Of a stretch of DNA of 64,000 bases, positions 23,440-34,321 are shown in pieces. This stretch comes from Eonycteris spelaea. Its lineage: Eukaryota > Chordata > Mammalia > Chiroptera > Pteropodidae. The notes under the pieces are model-generated. The model saw only the letters and a program-made list of their open reading frames with translations, searched no databases and had not been told where the DNA came from. Position 1 is the first letter of the stretch. The number at the start of each line of letters is the position of its first letter. Both the position numbers and the translations under genes were made by a program. The stretch covers positions 5,786,366 through 5,850,365 of the forward strand of contig PUFA01000116.1 in the NCBI GenBank assembly GCA_003508835.1. The letters are read 5' to 3'.

Positions 23440-23875
23440 CCTGAGGATGTGGCTGTGAATTGTTAAAGAAAAAGTGTGAAGACATCTCCAGACCAGGAAG
23501 GAGCCCTCCTTCTTCTGAGAGACACTGCTCACATCAAGGAATCTTAACAAGGCTACCAGCAACAAAGGATCAGCTATAGCCTTGACCCTGGGACACCAGA
23601 ACATTCTGTCATAACCAAAGTCCTAAAGAGACTGAAAAAAATGCTCCCACCCCGCACCTCCCATCTTCTCTAGGATATCTAGGTTCTGGATTACTCTGAC
23701 ATCCAGGTGACCTGTGGAAGGAGGATGCAGAAGTTATAAGCGGTGTCCAACAGGAAGTCCAATGTTTTGGCCATAAAAAAAAAAGGAGGGAGGAGGGGCA
23801 GTGCTGGAGCCTCGAAACCCAGGATCTAATTGTTCCTCATACTCCATGATCTCATCTACTCAGGAGACAAAAGGC
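23440..23875 (-). pseudogene. Decayed TRBV relic fused to the 3' end of TRBV25
   Basis: The V-exon remnant spans about 23440-23713. It starts at a good CTTCCACAG acceptor and reads GHLDVRVIQNLDILEKMGG. It keeps a degraded GYDRMFWC where GHDRMFWY is expected, an SVSQKKEGSFLVW-like FR3, and CACAGCC near the 3' end. Upstream, at about 23851-23873, CCTTTTGTCTCCTGAGTAG is the second half of a leader exon, with its donor mutated to ATGAG. The first half of that leader is missing. Instead it joins directly to the TRBV25 heptamer. A deletion between TRBV25 and this gene explains both the missing leader start and the missing TRBV25 nonamer. The family is uncertain (TRBV25/26/28 clan). Confidence 0.65.
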
Positions 23876-23881
23876 TCTGTG
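23875..23881 (-). other. Orphan heptamer of TRBV25 (no nonamer)
   Basis: CACAGAG abuts the TRBV25 V exon, but no ACAAAAACC-like sequence lies 23 bp further. That position is occupied by leader-like sequence of the neighbouring relic. Confidence 0.7.
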
Positions 23882-24352
23882 TATTTACTGCTGGCACAGA
23901 GGTACCGAGACGGCCGTGAAGGGCTGGTCGATTCAGACGTTGGTGGGAAATACTCCTTCATTTTTCCTGGAGACAGTGGACTCAGAGGGCAGCTCTCATT
24001 TCTCTGTGACATTGATGCCACATGAATAATGCCTCGGCTGTATTTCCATGCCCACATCTTGTCACCGCCGGTACATGTTGTCATGGCCCGTGGTTTGAGA
24101 ACGTTCCAGAGTAATCTTCTTTCCCATTCCCATAACACAGCGTCTTGGGTTCTGGGAGACATCAGCATCCATAAGGCCTGAGAGGAGGAGGCAAAAATTG
24201 TCAACAGAGTCCAGGGTGGCCTTGATGCTGGAACCAGGTGCAAACCCTGAACAGGGAAAAATGTTCTTTCTTGATTGGAGAGAAACCTGTGTCTTGACTC
24301 ACTTGCCCCCAGCAGGTAAAGGGATCATATAGCAGAAGAGTCTGACAGCCAT
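23882..24352 (-). pseudogene. TRBV25: TRBV25 pseudogene
   Basis: The leader (24303-24352) reads MAVRLFCYM then drifts out of frame. It is one base longer than the usual 49 bp. The V exon 23882-24177 reads LMDADVSQNPRRCVMGMGKK, ITLERSQTTGHDNMY. The first conserved Cys is Arg (CGT), and the FR2 Trp-Tyr is replaced by Arg-Arg followed by a TGA stop. Downstream, NVTEK and GELPSESTVSRKN match human TRBV25 (NSTEKGDLSSESTVSRI) once frames are followed. The end SRYLCASSKY is intact. The RSS nonamer is deleted. Loss of structural residues, stops and RSS together make this a true pseudogene, not a base-calling artefact. Confidence 0.88.
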
Positions 24353-25334
24353 GGCACAGTTTGGGCGAGATGGGTGTCTCCCCGTTCTGGGGAAGTGGAC
24401 TGGGTTCTTGACGAAGTCACTGTGTGACGACACAGTTCTTGCAAACTCTCTGGGCCCCATGGCCAGCTTGTTGCAATGCTCATGTCATCTATATCCCTTT
24501 ACCCATCAACCGACTGATGTTTTTGGACTTCTCGCCTCCAAAGCAGGCTAGATACTTTGCTTATTTATCTCAACTCAAGTCTCTACTCTTTTTTTTTACA
24601 AAGCATGAGATTTCAGCTATTTTAAAAGCTGTGGCAGGGAAGACGCAGAGCTTTGAAAGGCTATGCTAGGAAGGTTTGACCTAACGAGGAAGGTTGGGAA
24701 AGGAAGTGATCTTTGAGGTGTGTTCTGAAGGAATAACTAGAAAAGCCGAGAAAGAAGAATATTCAAAAGAAGGGCCCAGGGAACAGAGTGGCTCAATTAG
24801 ACAGGGCACAGGAGAGTGTGTCATGAGGATTAAGTGAGGCAACCCTTTAGATAACGAGTGTGATGGGCTGGAAGCAGTAACTGACATTCACCGAGTTCTC
24901 AGAAAATGTGCCGTTGCTATCATGTGGTCATTACACAACTTTACCTGTCTTAATTCTCACTGTCTCGCTAGGAACAGAACGGAGCGGGGATATTGCAAAG
25001 CGGTGGAGACAGGCAAAAGAGCCATTATAACCACATTGCATTTGGGGTAAGAAACCCTCTTCCTGAAAATCATGGCGTTTTGCCAAATGCTCAGGTTCAT
25101 TGTCTTAGAAAGGCCCCCAGCAGAGATAAGGATGGCGTTAGGCAGGAGAGACAGCTTCAGTCTAGCCTATGGTTTCAGGGCCATCACATGGCCCCAGGGA
25201 CATTGACCCTAGGTGGCCCTTAGCTCAGACTGTGGCTCACACAGCATCAAACGACTCAGAGCTCGAAGGATCCCACATCCCACCTCTCAAAGTCTTCTGT
25301 GCCCCTCTGAGCGAAAACCTCACCCATGTGCCTG
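24353..25334. other. Intergenic, no gene recognised
   Basis: A weak MIR-like stretch may lie at about 24880-24980. A TGACGACA motif at about 24424, roughly 70 bp upstream of the TRBV25 ATG, could be a decayed CRE. Confidence 0.35.
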
Positions 25335-25373
25335 TCTTTCTGTGTAGAGAGCAGGTGGCCCAGAAACACTGTG
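25335..25373 (-). other. 23-RSS of TRBV24
   Basis: A consensus heptamer CACAGTG, 23-bp spacer and nonamer ACAGAAAGA. Confidence 0.88.
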
Positions 25374-25847
25374 TGAATAGCTGCTAGCACAGAAGTACAG
25401 AGCTGTCTGGCTGGGCTGGCTGACTTTAGGGAGAGGGAGAACTTCGCCTGCTCGGTTCGAGAAACATCGTACCCATCGGAGGCCTCTCCTTCGTTCTTGT
25501 TGTTGATCTCAATGGAGTAGTAGATCAGCTTTAGCCCCAGTCCTGGGTCTTGTCGATACCAGTACATATAGTCATGACTCTTTTCTGAGAACAGTCTAGA
25601 GTAATGCTGCTTCCCGTCTTTGCGATCTTGTTCCTCGGGGTCTGGGAAACACCAGTATCCATGGAGCCTGTAAGGAATCAGAACAGAAACTAGAGACGGA
25701 GCCCAGGACATGTCCTTTTGCCTCAGGCTCAAAGCGGAAGCTTCTACCAGGGCCTGGGAAATTTCAGGCCGGGGGTTCTCATCTGTTCCCAAACTCACCT
25801 GTTCTCAGGAGACAAAAAGCCACACAGCAGAGGAGCACGAAGCCCAT
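25374..25847 (-). pseudogene. TRBV24: TRBV24, frame broken by two homopolymer contractions
   Basis: The leader 25799-25847 reads MGFVLLCCVAFCLLRTG with donor GTGAGT. The V exon 25374-25667 reads [26 protein letters not shown], then an A-run one base short breaks the frame. The second frame gives [20 protein letters not shown] and GYDVSRTEQAKFSLSLKSAS. A C-run one base short near CCCAGCCAGACA breaks it again just before a LYFCASSYS-equivalent. Human TRBV24-1 shares GSMDADVTQTPRN and QAKFSLSLES. All landmark residues, both splice sites, the RSS and a perfect promoter decamer are present. With both breaks in homopolymers, this may be a functional gene with sequencing errors. Confidence 0.87.
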
Positions 25848-25932
25848 GGCAGGAAGAAGGAGGACGGAGGCGTTCCCAGCTCAGAGTGTTGGGAAACAGG
25901 GCACGGGAACAGGAAATTGTAAGGACCCAGTC

Positions 25933-25944
25933 AGTGATGTCACT
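25933..25944. promoter_or_regulatory. TRBV promoter decamer (CRE) of TRBV24
   Basis: AGTGATGTCACT, a perfect palindromic match to the conserved TRBV decamer, 86 bp upstream of the ATG. Confidence 0.85.
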
Positions 25945-27799
25945 CCCCCCCCCCCCACTTCCTAAGCTTCAGAGAAAGATACAGCCCCCCTCGTGCCCCA
26001 CAAAGGTCTAACCTTCTCCCTCCTCTGTTGCTCAGGCAGGCAGCGCTTCGCTTACTGAACTGTAGATCCATTTCAGCAGATGTGGAAACTCTTACTCCCT
26101 CCTCTTTTCCTCCTGGTCCTTCTCTGCCACGTCTCAGGGGGCTGTCTCTCTTCCTTCTTCCCAGGGCTTAACGCTTGCTGCTGTTCAAGGAAGCATCATT
26201 CTCCCAACTCAATTGGATATGGAGAAAATTCAGAATCCTTTCAAATAAAGGGAATCGAGCCTCATTGGACGGTTGTGACCCTGTAACGTTTCTCTCTCTC
26301 TTTTTTTTTCCTGCATTTATTTATTTATTTATTTATTTGTTTGTTTGTTTATTTATTAAATTCAGGTCTAGGTAAGCTATGCGATTTAAAGATATTCGCC
26401 ATAAAGTCTGAGAGCTGATGTTGCTGGTGGCATTTATTTGTTCATGTTCAGAGGGCAGCACGACTGACTTTGCTCCAGATGGCCAGATGCTTTCCTGGTC
26501 CATGTTTTCTGGATGCAGCTCATTACTGAAAATACCGGCTCAGTGCAGGAAGGTACTCATTTAATGTGGGTATGGATTTCAAATAAATACGTAACACCTT
26601 CGCTCGTATGTTGAGTTAACTGAAAAGAGTTCATTAAAGAGCTAAGTTTAGCATAACGTAAAATTTTCCTGATTTCAGGAAGAATGCGTTCAATGCTTCG
26701 GTGCAACAAATTAAAACCACAGCACAGCTCCAGGGATGGGGTGAAACCCCATCGGACGTGCTTAACCGATGCTCGTCCATGGACCTACACTTATCGGTTC
26801 TGCTACATATCACATTGGGAATGTTTTCCGTTTAATATAGTTTATTTTGATTATAAAATTGCTACTATAATGCAAATTCGATGTAACGGTGTAATGAGTC
26901 CCTCTCTCCCAGCTTTGGTAATTACCAATTCACCGCCTGTCTTGCTTACTCATCATCTACTTCTCTCTCTCCTGTGTTATTTTGCACAGTTGCTGCTTTA
27001 TGTGGGAGTGCCCAAGTACGTTGTACACCCACTGCATACGTTCTATTTGACATATACCTGTCTCCTCTCCCCTCTTCTCTCTCTTTTCTGGTAGAATATT
27101 CCATTAATAATACCAATAGAAACATGGATTTATTCCTATAACTTGCCCATCCAGGGACTCAGTTGATACAAACAGGATAATGATAATGAATAATATCATT
27201 TTGGGTTTGTCCTTAATGGGAAAAATATCATTGCTCTAATTTGTCATTCTTAAAATCAGCATGATGTTCTGCTGCCCCTGCTGTATGCAGTGATTTGAAC
27301 CGAAGAGAAATTTGGGACCTGAATACAAACTATTATTTTGAGGGTCACAAGAGTTGAGAGAGCAAAGTCTCAGGTCTAGTCCAGTCCTACAGGAAAAGTT
27401 TGGAGGTGAGAGGCAAGGAGAGGAGATGCAGAAATCTCTCTGGGAGCAGAATTGATGGCAGAGCAGGGGCAGGGGGCGATTCTCAGAGAAATGAATGGAA
27501 AAGACACATAATCAGATGGGATGGAATTGAAAAGTCACTCCAATTTCTGGACAACCGAGAGGGTCCTTGATGGCATGAGCCGATATTCTCTGTACTCTGG
27601 GAGAACTTGACTCATGACTCTCAAATCTGATTTACGGGCCACATTTCCTCTTCTCGTTTGTGAACTATTGATCTGGAGGACAAACAGCCTTTGGCACAAT
27701 GAGTGCCGAAGGGGAAATGATCTTTTGCTACTGGTTAGTGCTTTCGGTGTCAAAAGGAATGTTTGCCTCCCTTCACCTCACAGAGGTGTGGTCCTGTTT
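25945..27799. other. Intergenic with a (TTTA)n run
   Basis: TTTA/TTTG tetranucleotides lie at about 26315-26358. The remainder is AT-rich, with no gene recognised. Confidence 0.4.
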
Positions 27800-28330
27800 T
27801 CTTCTAAAGGATTTGTGGTTTTAGTGTTTACACGTAGCTCTATGATTCACCTCATAACTGATGTTTATTTAAGATGTGAGATACCAGTAATGTTTAGTTT
27901 CTTCCATGTGATTATCCAGTTGTTCCAACACCATTTGTTGAGAGAATTGCTAGTTCAATGCAAATTTCCAGTCCATACACATGCCATATCTTCCCATTTT
28001 TAATGTTTTCTTTAATTTCCCTTTGCGATGTTTTGTGGTCTTTCATTAAACATCTTTTGCTAAATTTATTCCTGTTATGGATACTGTTTATATGGTATTG
28101 GTTCCTGAAGTTAATTTTTTCAATTGTTTGCAACCAGTGTAAAAACACTTGATTTCTTTTCTATTGACCTCGTGTCCTGTGATCTTGATAAATTCACTAT
28201 TTCTACTTGTGGTTCATTGATTCCTTAGGGTTTTCTATATAAATGATTACATAACCTGAAAATAGTGATCATTTCACTTCTTTCTTTACAATATTTAGAA
28301 CTTTTATTTCAGTTTTTTCTTGGCCTATCA
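27800..28330 (-). mobile_element. LINE-1 ORF2 3' region fragment
   Basis: The plus strand shows antisense L1 phrases: tggttttagtgtttacacgt, gattatccagttgttccaac, accatttgttgagagaattg, taaatttattcctgttatgg and tagggttttctatataaatg. Internal parts are deleted and no intact reading frame remains. Confidence 0.75.
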
Positions 28331-28449
28331 CAGTGGCTGAGAGAGATCGAAATCTCTCTACACGACTGGCAACAATCTAGAAAACTGGACATAAGAGGAA
28401 GACTTATGTACTTTCAAGTGGGATTATAGACTTACACAGCAATTCTGAA

Positions 28450-28465
28450 GGGCCCTCTGCTGGCA
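28450..28465 (-). promoter_or_regulatory. CTCF-like motif between TRBV23 and TRBV24
   Basis: The plus strand reads GGGCCCTCTGCTGGCA. Its reverse complement contains CCAGCAGAGGGCCC, a good CTCF core match. Confidence 0.55.
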
Positions 28466-29050
28466 TTTAGATACATAAAATAACATACATGTATAGTATT
28501 CCATGTCTCAGCAATCATGATTCAGCGTATGTAATCCTATAATCCCAGGTGCATAAAACTATACGTACAAGCATTTTCAATGCTGGCAGGAAATCAGAGG
28601 AAGATCAGGCGACTCTTCTGGGGGAGTCGGTATGGAGCATTGTGCATCATTTAGAAGCAACAGACTAGATGTTCATTTGGAAAAATGAAGTTTTTCAATC
28701 ACTTTGAGCTGAGTGAAAAAATCTGAGACAGAATGGCATGCATAATAGAGTAGATTTACATGATTTTAATTGCATGACAAGGGGTGCAAACTCCAGGAGA
28801 TGGCTCATGGTGGGCTCATGGCCAGTCTTCTATTTCCCCTGGGACTGTCCCAGGTTTAGAAAGAGCTGGGCTGGTCTTTATTATTGGGATGGAATGATGA
28901 CAACTGAATTTTTGACCATCTTATCTTTGTCACAAGGACTGGAGAAAAAGAGAAAGACAGATACAGGGAAACAAACAAACAAACAAAGCAGACCAAATAA
29001 GAGAAGGAAATTTGAGAGCTGGAGAGGAAACCATTCCAGACTCTGGCCCA
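28466..29050. other. Intergenic, no gene recognised
   Basis: No V-gene parts. There is an (AAAC)n-like run at about 28970. Confidence 0.35.
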
Positions 29051-29352
29051 GTTAGTATATTTTCACTTTTTCTTTTTCTTTTTCTTTCTTTCTTTCTTTT
29101 TTCTTTTTTTTTTTTTTTTTGGAATTGTCTGTCCCTTACTCCTTGCCTGCTGCTAAACACCATTTAGCCCGGTAGCAAATCCCACTGGGGCTTGAGCTAG
29201 TTAGTATATTTTCACTTTTTCTTTTTCTTTTTCTTTCTTTCTTTCTTTTTTCTTTTTTTTTTTTTTTTTTTTGGAATTGTCTGTCCCTTACTCCTTGCCT
29301 GCTGCTAAACACCATTTAGCCCGGTAGCAAATCCCACTGGGGCTTGAGCTAG
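29051..29352. repeat. Tandem duplication of a 149-152 bp block beside the TRBV23 RSS
   Basis: The block gttagtatattttcact...cttgagctag occurs at 29051-29200 and again at 29200-29352. Both copies contain the same CT/T-rich tract, then ggaattgtctgtcccttact and cccggtagcaaatcccactg. They differ by about three T residues in the poly-T run. The second copy ends 70 bp before the TRBV23 nonamer. Confidence 0.9.
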
Positions 29353-29421
29353 CTCCAGTTCATTTCTGTTACTTCCTTCCAACCTAACGCATCACCTGCT
29401 TCCTGGGCTGGGTCCATGGTG

Positions 29422-29460
29422 AGTTTTTGCACTAAGAGGAACTGCCGTTTCAGCGCTGTG
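29422..29460 (-). other. 23-RSS of TRBV23
   Basis: Heptamer CACAGCG, 23-bp spacer, nonamer GCAAAAACT. Confidence 0.88.
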
Positions 29461-29911
29461 GATTGGCTGCTGGCGCAGAAGTACAGGGCTGAGTCTCCTA
29501 GTTCTGAGGACAGGATTTCCAGGCTGCAGTTTGAGTTTCTGGAGCAGTTAGCTGAGAACCGCTTCTTGACCAACTCGATTTGATCGAGAACATCTTCGTT
29601 CTGAAAGTAAATCAAAAACTTGAACTCTTCGTTCTGGATGTGTCGATACCAGTAAACTACAGGATGTCCTTTATGAGGGAAACAATCCATCTTTGCTTTC
29701 TGTCCTTTGCCTTTGATCAGATGTCTGGGAGTCTGAATGACTTTGGCATCACTAGTGCCTGTAAGAGAAGAAAACATAAGCTGTAGACAAAGCCCGTGAT
29801 GAACCTTGACAAGGCGGTTGGCCAACCCAGAACAGGATTTTTCTTTTGCGCTCAGGACTCACCTGCTCCCAGAAGACAAAGGGCTACACAGCAGAGGAGC
29901 CTAGAACACAT
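29461..29911 (-). CDS. TRBV23: T-cell receptor beta variable gene TRBV23, intact
   Basis: The leader 29863-29911 reads [17 protein letters not shown] with a GTGAGT donor. The V exon 29461-29758 follows a CTTACAG acceptor and is open throughout: SDAKVIQTPRHLIKGKGQKA, first Cys in KMDCFPHKGH, core Trp in VVYWYRHIQNEEFKFLIYFQ, FR3 KKRFSANCSRNSNCSLEI, second Cys in ALYFCASSQS. Human TRBV23-1 shares HLVKGKGQK(T)KMDC and NEQVLQETE/RFSSQCPKN. The RSS is well formed and TGACGTGT lies 60 bp upstream of the ATG. It looks functional. Its V sequence and RSS are close to TRBV21, as expected for sister families. Confidence 0.92.
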
Positions 29912-29970
29912 GGCGGCATCAAAGCAGCCAAAGAATGAGGCTTTCTTGTGCCCCTTCAGCAAACTTCTTG

Positions 29971-29978
29971 TGACGTGT
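29971..29978. promoter_or_regulatory. CRE-like site of the TRBV23 promoter
   Basis: TGACGTGT, 60 bp upstream of the TRBV23 ATG, the same core as upstream of TRBV21 and TRBV27. Confidence 0.5.
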
Positions 29979-30246
29979 TCATTTTGCAGACTCACAATCG
30001 TCATGTTACTGGGCAAAAACACTTGATGGTATCAGAAGGAAAGCTTTTATCCTAGTTCAGAAAATAAATGAGTTTATATTTTATTCATTTGTAAATATTC
30101 ATTTATAAATATCCATTTAAAAACATTTTATAGCTATTTTTTTACTAAGAGAAACAAAGACATATATTTTTTAGAAACTTAAGAAATAAAGATAAAATGT
30201 ACCCTATCACTGCCAAAGTCTTTCTGGATCTCTCTTTCTCTTTCTC

Positions 30247-30312
30247 TATAGATGGATAGATGATAGATAGATAGATTAGATAGATTAGAGAGATGATAGA
30301 TGATAGATAGAA
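30247..30312. repeat. (GATA)n-type microsatellite
   Basis: Imperfect GATA/GATT tetranucleotide repeats. Confidence 0.9.
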
Positions 30313-30879
30313 TAAAAGTATATCATTAGCAGTTGTCTGAAAAATGCCTTTTATCATTGATTTGAACATCAGTCTCTAACTCAGAACTAAGCATTGCTTT
30401 TGACAATTATCTAATTATTTTTTAATATAATATAAATCCCTGCTCTTATTGTTTTTATAATTCTGAGACAACTTTGCAGAATATTGCATCTTGTTGATAT
30501 TTCTGGTGTGTTTTAGCCTGTTTATTTATTAGTGTTTATTTTAGATAACCTTTCTTGTTCTTCCCTTTATTTTAAATAGTGCACATCCTTTTTCATGATC
30601 TATTTTTGCCGACTTTTTTCTTCCTTTACCCCACTCCCATTTCAGGTAAGTAATATTAACAGCTTAATGTATATCTTTTCATGAATTTCTCCTCACTCAT
30701 TCAGTTGTTCAGTGAGGTTTTCTCCACATTAAAATATTGATATCAAACATATACACAAGACTTTGATAACATACCAATAAAATGAGCACTTGGACAAATA
30801 ACCCCACTTAGGAAATAAAATATTGCCAGTCTCTGAAATCTCTTCTTTCTTTTTCCAGCTTCCATGTGTCCCCACCCCC

Positions 30880-32520
30880 ATTCTCTAACTACTGTTTATG
30901 TTGATCTTTCTTCGCTGCTAATTTATATTTCAATACATAGGTGTATAACTAAACAAAAAAGTGTTTAGTTTTGCATGCTTTAAACTATGCATATGGGGCA
31001 ATTCTGTATGTGTCTTCTGCAGTATAATTCTTCACTTAGAATTATAAAATCGAGTGTGTATAAAATTTACATTAAAATATAGATGTGTTTCATTTTAGTT
31101 CATTCACTTTCACTGCTGTATAATTTCTTCATAGAAATACACCGTCATTCATTTATTCATTCTTCTGTTGGTGTGCATCTGGGTATTTCATAGCTTTTTG
31201 CTATTATAAGGTAGTGTTACACTGAATATTCTTGTACATCTGCCCTGGTTTTTACATATGAGAGTAATAATTTCTCTAGAAATTTTATAGAAAATAATTT
31301 CTCAAGAGTGGAATTGCTGGATAGTGGGTGTACACATCTTTTTTTAACAGCTTTGTTGAGGTGTAATTGATATACAAAAAAAACCTGAACATATTTAATA
31401 TTCGGAATTTGAAGAGTTTGGGCATATGCCTACACCCATGATACCATCACCACAATAATGTAATAAGCATATCCATCACCTTGAACTTCATGGGAGAATG
31501 CCAAATTGTTTTCCAAGTAGATCTACCCATTTACACTCTATCCAGAGAGTTCTTGATGCATTGCCTTGCCAAATAGTTCTTTTTTCCATTTTAGCTATTT
31601 TTAATTGTGGTATTAATTTGTAATTCCTTGATTAATAATTAAATTTAACAGCATTTACAAGTTTAACAGCTATTAATTTTCTTTTTTGTGAGGTAGTCGT
31701 TGAAATTTTTACCCATTTTTCTATTGAGCTAATTTTTTTCTCATTGATTTTTAGAGGAATTAATTCATAGGTTTTTTTTTAAAAAATAAATTCTGTATAC
31801 TAGCCCATCTTGGATATATAAATATAGATATGGATATGGATTTGGATATGAGTTTAAATGTATATATAATCACATCTCACTAATAGCTTTCATTCTGGCA
31901 TGGTTAACTCTGATGAATGAAATAAGTTGATTTTGATGTAGTCATTTTTATCAACCAGTTCTTTACTGATGGAGAATTATAGAATCTTTCTCTGCCTTGA
32001 AGCTATGCTCCTGAGGTATATTCTTAAAGCCCTTTGGCTTATTACATTCATATTTCTGATGCAGCTAGAACTAATTTTGGATACGTTGTGAGATAAACAT
32101 CCAATTTCATTTTTCTTCATAGAGATACCCAAGTTTTTCATCAATACTTGTTGAAAATCTATTCTTTGACTTCAGCAATATCACCTTTATGTGTATCTAT
32201 ATATATATTTTTTCCTCTCAAAGGTCAATTTATGTATCATTATCCCTATGTTATACTACCTTTATTATTGTGGTTTCATAATAATTCTTGACACTTGTTA
32301 GATCCTCCCACTTGGTTCTTCTGCTTCAAGAGTGTCTTAGTTCTTCTTGGCCCTTTGCTGTGTAATACAAATTTTAAATTTATCTTATCAAATTTTATCA
32401 AAAACCTGTTGGAATTTTGATTGGATTATATTAAATGTGTAAATCAATTTGGAAAAATGGACATTTTAGAAGCATTTATCTCTATCCAACTTATAAAGGT
32501 GGAATACGTTCACTTACTTA
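30880..32520 (-). mobile_element. Long old LINE-1 fragment with a nested L1 3' end
   Basis: The plus strand runs antisense through an L1 3' half: cactttcactgctgtataat, gtggaattgctggatagtgg, atgccaaattgttttccaag, then further in aataattcttgacacttgtt and ggaattttgattggattata. At about 31345-31490 a second, poly-T-headed antisense piece (acagctttgttgaggtgtaa ... ccatcaccacaataatgt) interrupts it, which is a later nested insertion. There is no intact coding frame. Confidence 0.7.
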
Positions 32521-33269
32521 AGACTCTTTAATGGCTGTTGATAAGACTTTATGTATTTATGTATGTACTGCAATGCGAAGGTCTCACTCACCAGAATTAA
32601 CTAATGTATGACCCTTTCCCTACTTCTACCTCTTACCTGTAGTGTTTGTGGATTTTACTGCTGGGGTTCCCTTTCTCCTGCTCGTTTTCTATACAAATAT
32701 CAACATTAGACAAGCCAAAACTCTGTCTTTCTACAGTCCTTCCTTTGTTTTCACATTTTATACCTCGATTATTCCCCACTCAGTCAGACTTAACAGTCAA
32801 TTTCTGCATTCTTTTTCCTCTTCAAAGAACTAGAATACCACAGTTTATATTTCCAGGTATTTTATCTCTTTTATCTAAATCTATAATTGGGGTGGAATTT
32901 TTCTGACCCCATAGTTTTATCCTTTTTATGTTGAGTTCTGTAGAATCTATATCTCTAGTCCAGCTCTATTGTATCTCAATTTCATACCTGTATATAAAAC
33001 TGCCTACTTCCAATTTTCATCCAGTTGTCCCATAGACTGTTCAAACCCTCTTATCCCAAACATGAATTGCTACTGCTAACAAGATCACACATTATTTGAA
33101 GTTGTGGACTTTGTAAGGAAGCAAAGTCAAATAGACTGTCTGTCAACCAAACATTTCTCTCAAGCTTCAGCAATCTCTCTTGAGCCTACAATGAAACCAA
33201 AAACTCAACTTATTCAAAAACTCCATTCTGTCTATTCTCTCAATCTGGTTTAGTTGGATTTAGTTCCTA

Positions 33270-33620
33270 TCAGTTGATCATCTTCCTTCTCTTCTTTAAT
33301 TTTTCTCCAAAGCATCTCTCTTTAATATTACACTCTCTTTAATATGCCTTTGCAGAAGTTGTTCTTTTTGTCTAGAATGTTCCATCCACAATCAGGTCCA
33401 TCTGGTGAAATTCAAATATAACCTCTTTTAGCTTTCTCTGATCCAACCAGATAAAACTGTCATGTCTTTCTTGGAGCTCCCAAAGAACTTCTGATTATAG
33501 TGTTATGATGTTATATTACAGTGCATTATATTTCATTCTATTATAATTACTTCCTTACTCGGCTGTTAGCTCCTTGGAGAAAGCTTTCATTTTCTTTTAG
33601 ATTTTGCATCCTTCATATTT
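33270..33620 (-). repeat. L2-like LINE fragment
   Basis: Text such as ttgttctttttgtctagaat, ggtgaaattcaaatataacc and cggctgttagctccttggag follows the order of an L2 3' end. Diverged, and the strand assignment is tentative. Confidence 0.45.
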
Positions 33621-33837
33621 GAAGAAGTGGAAGGACATAGTAAAACCTCAAGCAAAGATACAGAGGAATGTAAAAGGAGGGCTTAAAGACTGAAAGTGGA
33701 GCAGGAAGCTGTGTCCTCTGGGTCCATTCTCATGAGTGCTTGGTTGAGAATTCAGAGAGTTCAGGGAAGGCTACTTAGCAGAGGGACATATATAAAAATT
33801 AAAATAGAGGCTGAGGTGGGGGCTGCAGGGCTGGAGC

Positions 33838-33876
33838 GGTTCATGCCCAGGCGGACAGTGGCGGTGATCCACTGTG
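33838..33876 (-). other. 23-RSS of TRBV22
   Basis: A consensus heptamer CACAGTG, 23-bp spacer and nonamer GCATGAACC. Confidence 0.8.
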
Positions 33877-34321
33877 GTGCGCTCCAGGGCAGAGGTACCA
33901 GGATGTCTGGTGAGCATGGGCAAGCTTTCCTCTCCAGAGACACTGTTGCCTTCAGGTACGTCTCCTCTCTGAACAGCTTCTCCAACCACCGAGTGATAAC
34001 TCAGGCTCAGACCTTGCCTTGGGTTCTGCCGATACCAGTACATGGCATTGTATCTCGAATTCTGTTTACATTCCAGGGTCACATCCCGTCCAGCCCGAGT
34101 GAGACGGAATGCTGGCGTCTGGCATGTTTCAGCATCCATGGGTCCTGTGGGGTAAGGATACAAAGGCTGGGGACAGCACCCAGAAGGGAGCCCAGCACCA
34201 TTGTGAGAAGGTGCTGGAGCAGGGGATCTGCACCCCCAGGATGGGAATTTACTGACTGAGTGTTGGACTCACCTGCTCCCAGGAGACAAAGGGCCATGTA
34301 GCTGAGGGCCCAGCTGCCCAT
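33877..34321 (-). pseudogene. TRBV22: TRBV22 pseudogene
   Basis: The leader 34273-34321 reads MGSWALSYMALCLLGAG with donor GTGAGT. The V exon 33877-34144 reads PMDAETCQTPAFRLTRAGRD, VTLECKQNSRYNAMYWYRQN, RGDVPEGNSVSGEESLP. Then FR3 is shortened by several codons and the frame is lost, so the LYLC-equivalent (tggtacctctgccctgg) is read out of frame and the usual CAS is CPG. Position between TRBV21 and TRBV23, the ECKQN...NAMYWY core and the MGSWA leader match human TRBV22-1, which is itself a pseudogene. A consensus RSS heptamer persists. The multi-base FR3 loss points to real pseudogenisation. Confidence 0.82.

Noticed and set aside
23840..23875. Sequence after the TRBV25 heptamer read as an RSS spacer and nonamer
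   Set aside because: No nonamer is present at the right distance, and the sequence matches the second half of a leader exon.
29041..29130. Poly-T tract as a transcription terminator
   Set aside because: It is part of a duplicated low-complexity block and no RNA polymerase III gene is adjacent.
30880..32520. Possible protein-coding L1 ORF2
   Set aside because: No long frame survives. Only diverged antisense fragments are visible, with a nested insertion.
33696..34259. 187-residue open frame on the plus strand
   Set aside because: It lies antisense to TRBV22. The minus-strand V exon, leader and RSS explain the sequence, and the frame has no domain resemblance.
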